From assembly GCA_028554755.1 (NCBI GenBank), contig JAPTOF010000015.1:9424001-9488000 (forward strand): DNA of 64,000 nucleotides, in the 5' to 3' direction. Below, piece after piece: positions 44,682 to 56,499 of this stretch. This DNA is from Cordia subcordata (taxonomy: Eukaryota > Streptophyta > Magnoliopsida > Boraginales > Cordiaceae). The translations under genes and the position numbers were made by a program. Every line of letters starts with the position of its first letter. Within the stretch, counting starts at the first letter, position 1. The notes under the pieces were generated by a model, which did not search any database, was not told where the DNA came from, and was given only the letters and a program-made list of their open reading frames with translations.

Positions 44682-45138
44682 ATTGGGAACAATGATTGGG
44701 GCTTAAAATGATGAAGATATAATGATGAAGCCAAGCCAAATGTGTTTTTGATGAGAAGAAAGCAAGAAGATTGCATTTGCAATCTCCTGTACGAAGAACG
44801 GAGTAACCAGGCGAAATTGAGCACAATAGGACCCGATTTTGGATCTTGCAACCAAAGAGGACATGGGCTAAGTTTGGACATGTTTATAGGGTGAAAAAGA
44901 TGAAGAAAAGTGGCTTGGGAGATTCCCAAAAGTGATATGACGACATAGAAAAAAACCGCGCATGAAATGAAGCCAAAAGGAAGCTAAAGGGCAAAACAAA
45001 AAGAGCTGGCTCAGTGCCCTTTAGAGAGGCGGTGCACCAGTTCACTAGGCCAGTAAAACCAGTAAGAAAACTTCCTTTGGTGGAATATAGAGCTCTTGGA
45101 GGTGGTGGTTAGGTGTTCCGGTGGTCGCAAAAATTTGG

Positions 45139-45147
45139 CTATATAAG
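45139..45147 (+). promoter_or_regulatory. TATA box in the 5' LTR of element 4
   Basis: CTATATAAG, upstream of a pyrimidine-rich start region (CCCTCTTTTGG). The 3' LTR copy reads CAATCTAAG (51051-51059) and has lost the box. Confidence 0.55.
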
Positions 45148-46631
45148 CCCTCTTTTGGCCATTTTATGGAAGAACAAGTCAGATTCTTTCACACCCATCT
45201 CCCAAAAAACCCTAACCTCTCATCTCCTACCTCTCACATACTCTTCTATACACAAAATCACTTTGGAATCAAGCCTCTAAGAGGATCAAACACTAGGATT
45301 TGGACATAGCTCTTGGATTGTAAAGATTTGGCTTTGGATAAAAGGGTAGCTTCTTTATCTCTCTTTTATGCTAAGTTAATGTATGTTTGATTAGAGCTAT
45401 GTGGAGTGATTTACTCTTGTATTATGGATGATTTCTACTTTTATTAAATGGGAACTTGATATATATATAAATATATATATATGCTTTGTGCTTAGGGTTT
45501 CAAAGGCCATTTTACATACATGCCTATGCGTTTGTTGAAATGCTTCAATGATGTAGCATATGTATACTGAAGTCTAGTTTGTTACCAACCATTTCTAAAT
45601 CATTATACTAGCATGTCTATGTGTTTGTCTGGTGATTTCATAAAGTCGGTATGCTTATATACATGTCTATGTGTGTGTTTGCATATCAAATAGCATAAAT
45701 AGCTTTTATTGCATAAATGTTGAGTGTTGTTACTTAAATTGTTGTAATATAAGCGTGTCTATGTATTTAGTAGTAGAATATACTGGTGTGTTCTCAAATG
45801 CCATGCCATAGATGTGTTTGCTTTCGCTTTAATGTCAATTTCTGCTATTCTAATGTGATCGATGGTGCACAACATATAACTAGCCTAGGTTGAGTCCTCT
45901 TTGGCTTTAAATCCAACCAATAGGTGCCCAGATAGGTTTAGTTGATCTTAGTTCATTTAGAAAGGCTAGTTAGTCCACCCAAATGCCCTAGGTTCATAAG
46001 GACCACGCCGTAGCTCTAAGTGGGGTGAAGCTTAGCGACGGACTCGCATCGAGTGCTAGGGTTAGATTAGGGAACTAATTAAAGGACTGGTTACTAAGGT
46101 TAGATCGATCTAAATCACCTAGAACCTTATTAGCTGGTCCTAATTCCTAAATCATAAAGACCACGCGGTACTGCTAGGCATCACCACCTAGGAATGGACT
46201 CGCACTGAGGCTTAAGGTACCAATTAAGTGGGTAATTAGAGGTCTAGACTAGAGTACTTTGTATAATCCATCAAACAACCCTAACAAGAAGTAGTAACCT
46301 CACATTTACAAGACGTAATCACCCTAATTCCCATTTCCACGTGTTTGACTCTCTTAGATTGTTTGATTCCCCCGTCACATATACACACACCTTTTATTTT
46401 TTTGTCTTAACTTAGATTTAGCTTTCCCGAGCTCTTCTCAATCCTAAAAACACTAAAAACATTGTAGTTTAGGGACCCAACAGGTAGCTTTTAAGACGTG
46501 CTTAGCTTAGGACACCTCACACGTTAGGCCTTCCCCATGGATTCGACCCCGCACTCGCACACACTATGCTACACGCGATCCATGCGCTTGCAGCCTATTT
46601 AGGCTTGTGCCATGAGATAGCAATCAAGTTC

Positions 46632-46650
46632 TTGGTGCTGTTGTAGGGGA
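46632..46650 (+). other. Primer-binding site of element 4
   Basis: TTGGTGCTGTTGTAGGGGA, a decayed TTGGCGCCGTTGCCGGGGA (Athila-like, tRNA-Asp type), 5 bp after the LTR end. Confidence 0.75.
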
Positions 46651-46808
46651 GGCAATCGTTGTTTGGTTTCTTTGTTTTTGTGTGTCTTAGTTTGATGCGT
46701 GTTGTTTTATCTTTTCTTGTTCTCTTTATTTTGAATAATAAAAGAAAAAAAGAAAAAAATCTAAAAAAACATTTATTGAGCATTGTGTAGAGAATTACTA
46801 GTGCCTGA

Positions 46809-48041
46809 TTGAATATAAGTGACCCGAATGCTTCTTGGTGGTCCTTGGTGTCATCTTCTTCATCACCCGAACATGTTCCCATTGCATGTCACGTGTGTGG
46901 AAGTTATGAGCATCAAACATTCTTTTGCCCCCATGACAATCCCCAACCTAGGGCTGGTGCTAATTATGACACCTATAGTCATGCATCATCTCATGCATCT
47001 TCATTTCGAAATCATGACTATAGGGATGTATATTCTTGTTATTGCAATCATTGTGGAAGCCATGCTTATGATTCCAACATTTGCCCTACTTTTTACCCTT
47101 GTTCCCAATTGCATGTAACGCCCTATGCCTCTAGCAATCATATACACATGCATACATCCTCATCTTATCATCATGATTCTACGGAGAAACATCATGCATC
47201 TTTATATTGGGGTCAAGATGACTCTTCATATTTTCCACCTCATTGCTTTGAAAATCCATCTCCTTTACCGTCGTTTCCTACCCAAACTTCCTCCAAGTTT
47301 TATGATGGTTGTGTTTATAAAAATCCCAATCCAGATGTCTATCATTTTCACTCAATTGAGTCTTCCTCTTTTAGGTCTTTTTCACAAGAGAAAACGCTTG
47401 ACTATCTTTTATCTCTTCTCTGATCTAATCAATAGGAACTAGAGAGTTCGAAGCGAGACACAAAATCTCTAGGTGAGCGCTTGAAAAGAATGGTTGAGAG
47501 TGTGCAACTCATGAGCAAGAATGTTGAAATACCTTTAGAACAAGTTGATGAGATAGAGATAAGACCTAATGATGAGGTCACTAGGGGTGAAAAAGATGAT
47601 GTATTAGAGAGACAATTAGAAATAAAGATTGATGGAGAGATAACATCTTGTAGTGAGGATAAGGATGTGCTTAATGACAATTTGGTTCTTGACGATTCTT
47701 ATAGGTATGTTTTAGAGAAAGTAGTACCCTATCCTTCTAAGCTTTCAATGTCTTCCATTAAATCACATGAGTCTTTCCTTTCTTCTCATCCCACATTTTT
47801 AACACACTGGGACGTGGAGTCTCATGATCATAGCACTTATTTGCATTTCGAGTCCTCATTTACGAAGTCTAGGGTACAGACATTCCTTGAGCATTTGTGC
47901 ATGCACGATCCAAAATCCTCTGAGTCCCCATTATCCTCTCCAAATGTGTATAGCCCATATGAAGTGCGTAATGATGATATGACACCTACTAGCGATGAAT
48001 GTAATGATGGATTTGATGAGACCTTGCTAGTGAAGGTTTAG
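46809..48041 (+). pseudogene. Element 4 gag-like frame with two zinc-knuckle motifs
   Basis: One 411-codon frame, broken only by TGA at 47421-47423 and a nearby TAG. The first codon is TTG, directly after a stop, so an ATG may have been lost. Residues 28-41 are CHVCGSYEHQTFFC, an exact CX2CX4HX4C zinc knuckle. Residues 79-92 are CNHCGSHAYDSNIC, the same spacing with Tyr replacing His. Between and after them the chain is rich in His, Ser and Tyr. The second half is acidic (EIEIRPNDE, KDDVLERQLEIKIDGE) and perhaps coiled-coil. No capsid core is visible. It is likely derived from the nucleocapsid end of gag; I do not know the family. Confidence 0.6.
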
Positions 48042-50389
48042 AGTCATCTATTGGAGAGAACAAGACATGAATTTCGAAGTTTTTAGATGATAAGTCTTTT
48101 GGAGTTAAGAATCGTGGTGTTAAGGAGAATAGCAACTCTAAGAAGACACATAAGAAAGAAATTGGTGTGCTTGAAAGAATGATTTGTGGGTTTCTTTGGA
48201 TGTTTGATGATTCATTGATGGAAATAAAGCCCATTAAGATTGAATCCACCCTTCATGAGGAGTTAGAATGACTTAAGCTGGAACATGTTATATCTTATAG
48301 AAAAGAAGAGTGTACTACTTCATCATCCCTTAACCTTGCCCTTTCTTCTCCTAGAGTCGTTCCTACTCTCCTTTCCTATTCCGTTGAACCTCTCTCTTTG
48401 GAGCTCACGTTTGTACCTTCGTGCATAGAACACTTTCATCTAGGGTTACAAAACACTTTTCCCATATTGTATGTGTTAGACCTAACATTGACCCATGGGG
48501 AAGGTGTGTCCCTAGCCCTTAATTATCAAAAGAAGGCCATAGGGTGGTTAGTTAAAGAACAAGTGGGGCATGTTCTTTTATGTTTGTGCACAACACCTTC
48601 CACATGTACATACGTTCTCTTTTGATAGTTCGGCATGAGATCTTGAAAAGGATTCATTGAACATTCGTTGCCCCATCATTTGTTGCATGACCCTTTTCCT
48701 TCTACTGCTTGTGTTTGGTTGAATATCTGGCAATTTGTGCCTTTCAATTTTAAACATGTATTGCTCTAACATTAGTGCCTGACTAGAGGCATTAAATCCA
48801 GCGCTGCTAGGAGGCACCCTAGACATGTTTATATTCTATTTGGTTTCCTTATTCTCCTTTTCTTTTACTTACTTTTACTTTTTAATTATTCTCGCTCTTT
48901 GATTTTCATTTTCTTTTTATTTGTTTTTCTTTTTCACCCTCCCAAGTGTTAATCCTCACTTCTATCATTTCCCATTTTTATACACCTTGTTTATCATTTG
49001 ATTATGCCAATGCGAGCTCACATGGCAATGCTACTAATCATGTGCTATGAGTGTTTGTAGTTGTCAAAAAACATGGTTAGTAGATAAATGATAAATCATT
49101 GGCATCAACGAGAGCTTCAAACGAACACAAGGTTGTATCTATCCTTTCTCCACTTGCCCCCTTATATCTACCCCGTTCCCACCATCCTTACTTGCTTTGT
49201 GTCGTCTATTTGCTTGTTATGTGCTTTTGTTCTATTTGCTTGAGGACAAGCAAAGTTTAGGTTTGGGGGTGTGGGAGTTTGATTTTATTGTTATATGCCT
49301 TGACTAGGGTAAATGTGCATTATGTGCTTTAAAATGATGAATATTTTTTTATTTTGATGCATATCAAGTTGTTTATTTCTTGGTTGATCATTGTGTTAGC
49401 TTTTGTGATTGACTCAATTGATTGGTGATTATGAGTTGCATTGTTAAGAGTGAATAGAGTGAAAGGAGAACTGGATCTTAGAAAGGATGCCCTTGAAAGT
49501 TGTGAGGAGTGAGGACCTTTAAGAATGCCCCTTGTAGCCACCCTCTACCTTGGTAGAAAAGGGTGAGGAGTACGGGTTGTTGATGTAAGTGTCCCTTCCT
49601 TGACTGGTTGTATTGTGGAAAGCAAATGTAGTAAAGGGAGAACCGAGAATTAAGGGAGAAGCTCTTGGAAGTTGTAGGGAATGAGTGTCTTTAAGAATGC
49701 ACCTTGTGGCTACCCTATGGTCTGGTTGGAAGAAGTGTTGAAAAAAGGGTTTTGATATGAGTGCCTCTTCCTTGATTGATTCTTGTTTATATGCCTTAGC
49801 CTTTCTTTTTCTTTTTCTTTTTTTTTGGTTATGAAATGCAAAATGTGAAAAATCCAAAAAAAAAAAAAGAAAAAGGCAAAAAGCTTGAAAAAGGCAAAAA
49901 AAAAAGAAAAAAATTGAAAAAAGATAAAAAGCCAAAAGCACCAAAAAGTTTTGTGAATAAGTGCATAAATGAAACAATGTCAACTTAACACATGCTATCA
50001 TTTTTTCAGATATGTGAATCAGGCTTTTTATAAGCCATTGTATATATATATTATCTCTCTTCTTGTCTTTGAGGCTTTGTGCGTGTTAGGGAGGCTATGT
50101 TAGTTAAGAGAGGCATGAAATATCAACCTCCCGAGTGCATGCGTTAGAATCCTAGGCTTGTGGTGGTTTGCTTCTTGGGAAGTTCCCACAAGGTTCGAGG
50201 CCCTTTATGAGTAGAGGAAAGCTCCAACAAGACTTGGGGAATCTCTCCGCAATAGGAATTCCTCCTTCATGCTTCTTAGGCTAACCTTGATAGTGAGGCA
50301 ATCCCTTAGGCAACCCTTTGTATCGAATTTAGAGATAAACTTAGGTTTAGACTTGCTTGGGGACAAACAAGGAAAAGGCTTGGAGGTGT
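48042..50389 (+). other. 3' part of element 4: gag-pol linker remnant and noncoding tail
   Basis: Near 48380-48450 the plus strand reads VEPLSLELTFVPSCIEHFHLGL, recalling the VESPLSLELKPLPENLKHALLG linker before RT in element 2 (quoted as landmarks). After that there is no coding region. Hairpin-polypurine modules are at 49235-49275 (TTGCTTGAGGACAAGCAAAG, then GTTTGGGGGTGTGGG) and 50352-50388, directly before the 3' LTR. Poly-A/T tracts lie near 49800-49930. Confidence 0.5.
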
Positions 50390-52542
50390 TGATGTGTAGG
50401 TTTTATGTGTGATTTTGCATTGTATTTTTATATCTATTTAGAGGTGTTTTGTGCTTATTAGAAGGCGTTAGTATAGTATTTATACCATATATGAGCATAC
50501 AAGGACATAAGTGTACATAACTAAGATTATAGGAAAAATGCTACACTAAGTGCTCATCTCTCGTGCTTTTAGGTGAGATTTGGAACAATGCTTGGAGCTT
50601 AAAATGATAAATATGTAATGATGAAGACAAGCGAAAGGTGCTTTTGATGAGAAGAAATCAAGAAGATTGCATTTGCATTCTCTTATACGAAGAACGGAGT
50701 AACCGGGCGAAACTGAGTGCAACTGGAGCTGAATTTGGAGCTTACTTCCAAAGAGGACATGGACTAAATTTGGACATGTTTATAGGGTGACAAAGATGAA
50801 GAAAAATGGCTTGGGAGATTCCTAAAAGCAATATGAAGCCATAGAAAGAAACCGTGTGAGAAACGGAGCCAAAATAAAGCTAAGCGGAGCAAAACAAGAA
50901 GAGCCGACTCAGTGCCCTTCAGTGAGGCGGTGCACCGGTTCACTACCGGTTCACTAGTCCCGTAAAACCACTGAGAAACCTTCCTTTGGAGGAATAGAGA
51001 GCTCTTGGAGGCGGTGCATTGGTTAGGTGTTCCGGTAGTCGCAGAAAGGGCAATCTAAGCCCTCTTTTGGCCATTTTATGGAAGAACAAGTCATATTCTT
51101 TCACACCCATCTCCCAAAAAACCCTGATCTTCTCATCTCCCACCTCTCACACACTCTTCCATACACAAAAGCACTTTGGAATCAAGCCTCTAAGAGGATG
51201 AAACACAAGGATTTAGGCATAGCTCTTGGATTGTAAAGATATGGTTTTGGATAAAAGGGTAGCTTCTTTGTCTCCTTTTTATCCTAAGTTAATGTATGTT
51301 TGATTAGAGCTATGTGGGGTGATTTTACTCTTGTATTATGGATGATTACTACTTTTTATTAAAAGGGAACTTGATGGATTTACATATATATATATATATA
51401 TATGCTTTGTACTTGGGGTTTCAAAGGCCATTTTATATACATGTCTATGTGTTTGTTGAAATATCTTAATATTGTAACATATATATATTGAAGTCTATTG
51501 TGCTATTAACCATTTCTAAATCATTAGACTAGCATGTCTATGTGTTTGTGTGGTGATTACATTATGTGGGTATGCTTATATACATGCCTATGTGTGTTTG
51601 CATATCAAATAGCATAAATAGCTTCTATTGCATACATGTCAGATGCTGTTACTTAAATTGGTGTAATCTAATCATGTCTACATGTTTAGTAGTAAAATAT
51701 ACCAGTGTATTCTCACTCTATGCCCTAGATGTGTTTGCTTTGCGCTTTAATGTCAATTTCTAATATTGTGATGCGATCGATGGTGCACAACAAATAACTA
51801 GCATAGGTTGAGTCCCCTTTGGCTTTAAATCTATCCAATAGGTGCCCAGATAGGTTTAGTTGATCTTAGTTCACTGAAGAAGGCTAGTTAGTCCACCCTA
51901 ACACCCTAGGTTCATAAGGACCACGTCATAGTTCTAAGTAGGGTGAAACTTAGGGATAAACTCGCATTAAGTCCTAGGGTTAGATTAGGGAACTAATTAA
52001 AGGACCGAGTGCTAAGGTTAGATTGATCTAAATCACCTAGAACCTTATTAGCTAGCACTAATTCCTAAGTCATAAAGACCATGCCGTACTGCTAGGCATT
52101 GCCATCTAGGGACGAACTCGCATTGAGGCTTAGGGTACTAATTAGGTGGCTAATTAGAAGTCTAGACTAGAGCATTTTGTATAATCCATCAAGCTACCTG
52201 AACAAGAAGTAGTAACCACCCTTTTACAAGACGTAATCACGCTAATCCCCATTTCCACGTGTTTGACTCCCTTAGATTGCTTGATTCCCCTGTCACATAT
52301 ACATACACCTTTTATTTTCTTGTCTTAGCTTAGATTTAGCTTTCCCGAGCTCTCCTTAATCCTAAAAACACCAAAACATTGTAGTTTAGGGGCCCAAAAC
52401 ATAGCTTTTAGGACGCACTTAGCCTAGGACACTACACATGTTAGGGCTCCCCGTGGATTCGACCCCGCACTCGCACACACTATACTACACGCGACCCGTG
52501 CGCTTGTGGGCTATTTAGGCTTGTGCCGCGAGATAGAGATCA
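50390..52542 (+). repeat. 3' LTR of element 4
   Basis: 2153 bp, TGATGTGTAGG...GAGATCA. Matches 44441-46626 but with a single copy of the 53-bp unit. No gene. Confidence 0.9.
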
Positions 52543-52877
52543 AGTAACACTTTATTTCTTTATATGCATTGAACACATTTTATTTTTTCAATCTTTTTAT
52601 AAGACGATGTTATGTAGTTTTTAATGGTTCGAGTGTACTTTTATTTTGAAGTGGACATTATGTAGTCAACATTTTCATTTCAAATGGATATTATGTAGTT
52701 AATCTTTTCAAATTAATGAATATATTAAGTTGTGATTGCACGATAGTATCACCATATTGCTAATTACATAACAGAATTTCAAGCTTACAACTAAGAAAAT
52801 AAGATAACATACTTTTAGGATAATTAAATCACACTAATATGCATTACATAACAATATCTTTCTTATTAACTACATAC
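52543..52877. other. Spacer between element 4 and the MULE-2 transposase
   Basis: AT-rich, with two related TTATGTAGTT blocks (52610 and 52690). It is probably the 3' flank of the MULE-2 transposase gene. No gene. Confidence 0.5.
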
Positions 52878-54690
52878 TAGTCATTTTGATTATTGGGGCA
52901 AGTTTGAGAAGTGTGGCCTAGTTGACCATATGCTGTACACCTTCTTCGTCCACCTTGGTCTGATTGGTAAATCTCATTTTGGATGCCCAATCTCTGGCCT
53001 CGCCCTCTTTTTCGGCTAATACAACATGGGTTCGGTTGCAACGTCCATCTAGGTTATGGAGGCTATTAAAATTGGTGCCTTACGCGCTCAAATGTCTCCA
53101 ATAGGTCTTGTTATATGCTTTCATCGTTAATTCCCAAGGTATCAAATTTAAAGCATTAAAATCTTATAGTGGGCAACAGTTTATCCATATGAGCATGGCA
53201 AGTGATAGGCAGTCCACTTACCACATGTATATGTCCTTTCTTCCCACTTGACCACCTATTCTAGCGGATTCTCGTTCCAGCGCACAAGTAATCGACTGAC
53301 CTAGTATCTCCCATCTTGTCTGAAATGCAATACATGACGTCGATGTAATGAGGTCTCTCACTTCTCATACATTTCCCACACTTTATCTGGAAGATGACAA
53401 CCCTCACTCTCTAAATGCATCACATGGACTAATCGATCATGAAAGTATCCCTTTAGCTTTATAAAAGTGTTAGTTGCAAGGGCTATGATAGATAACCCCT
53501 TTGCACCTACAAGGACCCTTTCAAAGCATTTGACATTATTTGTGGTCATCACACCCCATCTGTACCCCCATCAGTGTTCAAGGTCCATGTCTCTATGGGG
53601 ATGTAAAATAAAAACTTATTTACTTGTCTGACAACATCATTTTTACTTGGCTCGAAAACAAGGATCATGCTCATGGCAACTTGCTATTTGTATGCTTAAT
53701 ATTCTCAGCTTGTTGTCCAACACGTCTTTAATGAACTACTACCGCCATCTTTTCATCACATTACTTTCGAGATGTCTCAAGCAAATGTGATGATTTATTT
53801 TACGTTGACCACCAAGTGTAACCTATTCGATAGTAGTGGTAATGCCTACATACTTGTTGGATATAATGCATACTTGGGCCATATCGATAAAAATAATTAT
53901 CGGGTACCATTTTAGGAACCATGACCAATTGCATGTCGTCTCTGCATCGACAACTGCAAATGCCAACAACAATATCTAGTTGTTGGCATCTGTGGTTAAT
54001 GCAACCAGAAGATGTCCTTTGTACTTTTCCTGTAAGAGTGTTTGGTCAAGCGAAACCACTAGTTTACAATGCCTCCATGCTGTGATGCATGGCTTGAATG
54101 CCCAAAACACGTAGTTGAAAATTTTTTCTACCTACTCGAACCTTCGTCGAGCCTGTACTTGCAATGGTGCTTGGATTGTTTGCATCACAACACCATGAAA
54201 GCATGGAAGCATTTGGTATGACGTGTCCTAGTTGTCATAAACTAGTTCAATTGCTTTATTCTGATCATTCCAAGCCTTCCCATATATGTTATCCATATTC
54301 AACTTTTCCTTTGTGTGAGACCCACCTCATAATCAGCCTTCTTGGTAATGAAATGCCTCACCAAATAACTGACCAAACCAGAGATCCAATTTCTATGCCC
54401 AGAACCAAATCTAACACCTATACAAATATGCATGCCGCAGTACTGCATTATCTCAAACTGCTTATGCATTGCTTTCTTTACAACACGTACAAACCAAGGG
54501 CATGCTGTTCTTCGACTGTGCGTTTCACTACATTGCACCTTCCACAGGGTCCTAGTTGACTTCACGATTGTATTCCCTTTGTATCTTTATTGCATTCTAC
54601 TGAACAACCTTTCTTGCATCCACCTTTCTTGGGAATGTTGGACCGGCTTACTAATACTCTGTCAAGTTGATTACCAATTTTTTTAAAAAA
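52878..54690 (-). pseudogene. MULE-2 MURA-like transposase
   Basis: On the minus strand, in order: CPWFVRVVKKAMHKQFEI (54565-54299, the MuDR DNA-binding region); YVFWAFKPCITAW, SLDQTLLQEKYKG, LAFAVVDAET and WSWFL (about 54150-53900, DDE core with the first Asp present); TTNNVKCFERVLVGAKGLSI (53552-53470); a SWIM-type finger TCGKWTAYHLPCS (about 53210); and the terminal zinc knuckle CTAYGQLGHTSQTC with Tyr in place of the second Cys, ending in a stop near 52878. It retains the C-terminal half that MULE-1 lost. Frameshifts and stops occur throughout. The N-terminal module is missing at the junction with the copia element. Confidence 0.78.
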
Positions 54691-54780
54691 TTTAATCAAT
54701 AATAGTAGCAAAATATAACAACTAAACATCTATTACACATATGTGCACAATCACATAAATAATCACCAATAGGTAGGATG

Positions 54781-56290
54781 TAGTATGCTATGTAGTGGCC
54801 AAGCACTAATTAGGGATTAATTGAGGTGTAAGCTAGGTAGTGTGTGTTCTTGGTGTAACTGTGTGAAAATTTTTGCACACAGACCAAAGAGAAAATAAGC
54901 TTCTTATGTTATGTATTCTTTTGGGTCTTGCCAATTGCCATTACATATGGTACATGGCAACCCTAGTAAAGACAAGGTGCTAGGAAGATTATTGTTTCCA
55001 ATAATGTCTCTACTTATCTTCTAGAAAAGGAATATTCTTTATGGATAATTCTTGTCTAAAACATCTTACTTCACACACTATAAATATCTTCCATATGGGC
55101 CCTACTTATCTAACTAATACATCCACGAGTTATATTAAGAAGACTCAGATAATTAAATCCCTTCTTAATTCTAAACAAAAATCTTAATTAAGCAATCTAC
55201 ATAATCAACCAACCTCAATTAATTACATCCAATTGGAACATGACTAGCAGAAGGACCAAAAGAATAATTACCCTAGGCTCTCAAAGTGACCAAAATATCA
55301 TTGCCACCGCTTTGGTGACGTCAAACCCACTTTGACCTCGGTCTATTTGAACTAGAAGACCAATGTTGCACTTCAAGGATAATTACTGGCTAAGCAAGAG
55401 CTTGTCACCCGCTCTGGTGACCTCTGTCTTTAACCAACCAAGTAAAATGACCAAAATGCCCCTCTGTGTATACCCATAGTCTAGGCCAGTCCATACAAGT
55501 ACCATCACCTCCAAGACTACATCTAAACCTTAGAATCTCTAGTCTTATATAATGATCATCCACTGGTCACAGATCTCTTGATCTAGAGAGCGACCCGTAA
55601 GCCAAATGACTAATATACCCCCGAAGGGTAATATCACTTGTACTAGATTTTTGGTGATTAAGTGGACAAATCCAAGAGGGAACATAGACTCTACTGTTGC
55701 ACATGCATGTCCCAACTAAATTAGAATACAATACCCAACGTACAAGGTAGACAATCTTCTCACTCAAGACCTTTTCTTATGGCACATCAAAGTGTTGCAT
55801 TCTAACTTAGTCAGTTAATCCACATATGCTCAAGATTAAGAGCATTGGTCACTCAAAAGCTATGAGGATCTCGTCTTCTATATGTGATGATACAGTTCCT
55901 AATAGACACACTCACGGTGGCCCTATCCAATATGTGATACATGCACTAGAAGCGTAGTTTGGAAAACCATCCAATGACCCAGGTAGATTATCCTCTCAAG
56001 AAAACTCACCCACTATAACCTTGTTCTGGTAGAGTGCCTAATACTACTATCTAACTATGGACCAACTTATGATATCACCAAATCTAGACTTAGACCTACT
56101 GTGCGTCCAGCCTCACTGCGCGCCCAAGTCATTAGACTATATCATTGGACATTCATACTTTACATCAGTGTACAAATGGGGAGAATAAGTTGTGCAACGC
56201 TCAATCATATGAGCAATATCATGAGCGTATTATGTCTTGTATCTAGTAATCACCATGTTCTTTTGGTCTTTAAGGTATACAATCGCAATA
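54781..56290 (-). repeat. 3' LTR of the copia element
   Basis: Bounded on the right by the polypurine tract (minus strand AGTGGGAGAT, then TATTG where TGTTG is usual). The left edge is uncertain. The 54800-55260 part also occurs at 2985-3480. Confidence 0.6.
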
Positions 56291-56499
56291 ATCTCCCACT
56301 TGCACTAAAGATCACAACTGTCAAACCATGTTCCCAAATGATTCAACCTATATGGCAAACACTCCCTCCAAAAGTCACATCTCATGGGCACACATTATTT
56401 TTCACCACGGTTATCTGATCTTCCTTCTAATGACTCAACACACAATCTTTCATCCTTTAAAAGATACTAGGATATGTGCAAATCCACTAGCTTAGGGAT

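Larger units (their letters stand above)
44441..46626 (+). repeat. 5' LTR of element 4
   Basis: 2186 bp. It contains a perfect 53-bp tandem duplication (44576-44681), a TATA box (45139-45147) and an internal two-copy block (about 45895-46240). No gene. Confidence 0.9.
44441..52542 (+). mobile_element. Element 4: non-autonomous LTR retrotransposon with a zinc-knuckle gag-like frame
   Basis: LTRs at 44441-46626 and 50390-52542 have TGATGTGT...ATCA termini. The PBS (46632-46650) and terminal polypurine tract are both present. The interior is 3.8 kb and holds one gag-like frame but no protease, RT or integrase. No convincing TSD: AGCAT on the left, AGTAA on the right. The LTR start closely resembles that of elements 1 and 5, suggesting dependence on their enzymes. 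It lies between the convergent 3' ends of the MULE-2 PMD and transposase genes. Confidence 0.85.
27224..54690. mobile_element. MULE-2: second PMD + MURA Mutator-like element, shattered by insertions
   Basis: Pieces at 27224-27280, 33674-34774, 43447-44440 (PMD, plus) and 52543-54690 (transposase, minus) have the same order and convergent orientation as MULE-1. They are separated by elements 3, 2 and 4. The outer ends are not visible: a copia LTR abuts the left and a copia element abuts the right, so no TIR or TSD can be shown. The bounds given here are those of recognisable pieces. Confidence 0.7.

Noticed and set aside
47989..48249. 86-codon minus-strand frame
   Set aside because: Opposes the element 4 gag-like frame and its tail and has no recognisable motif.
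44436..52547. TSD for element 4
   Set aside because: AGCAT and AGTAA share too few positions; not claimed.
27224..54780. Terminal inverted repeats of MULE-2
   Set aside because: No sequence near either edge resembles the MULE-1 ends; the edges are covered by copia sequence.
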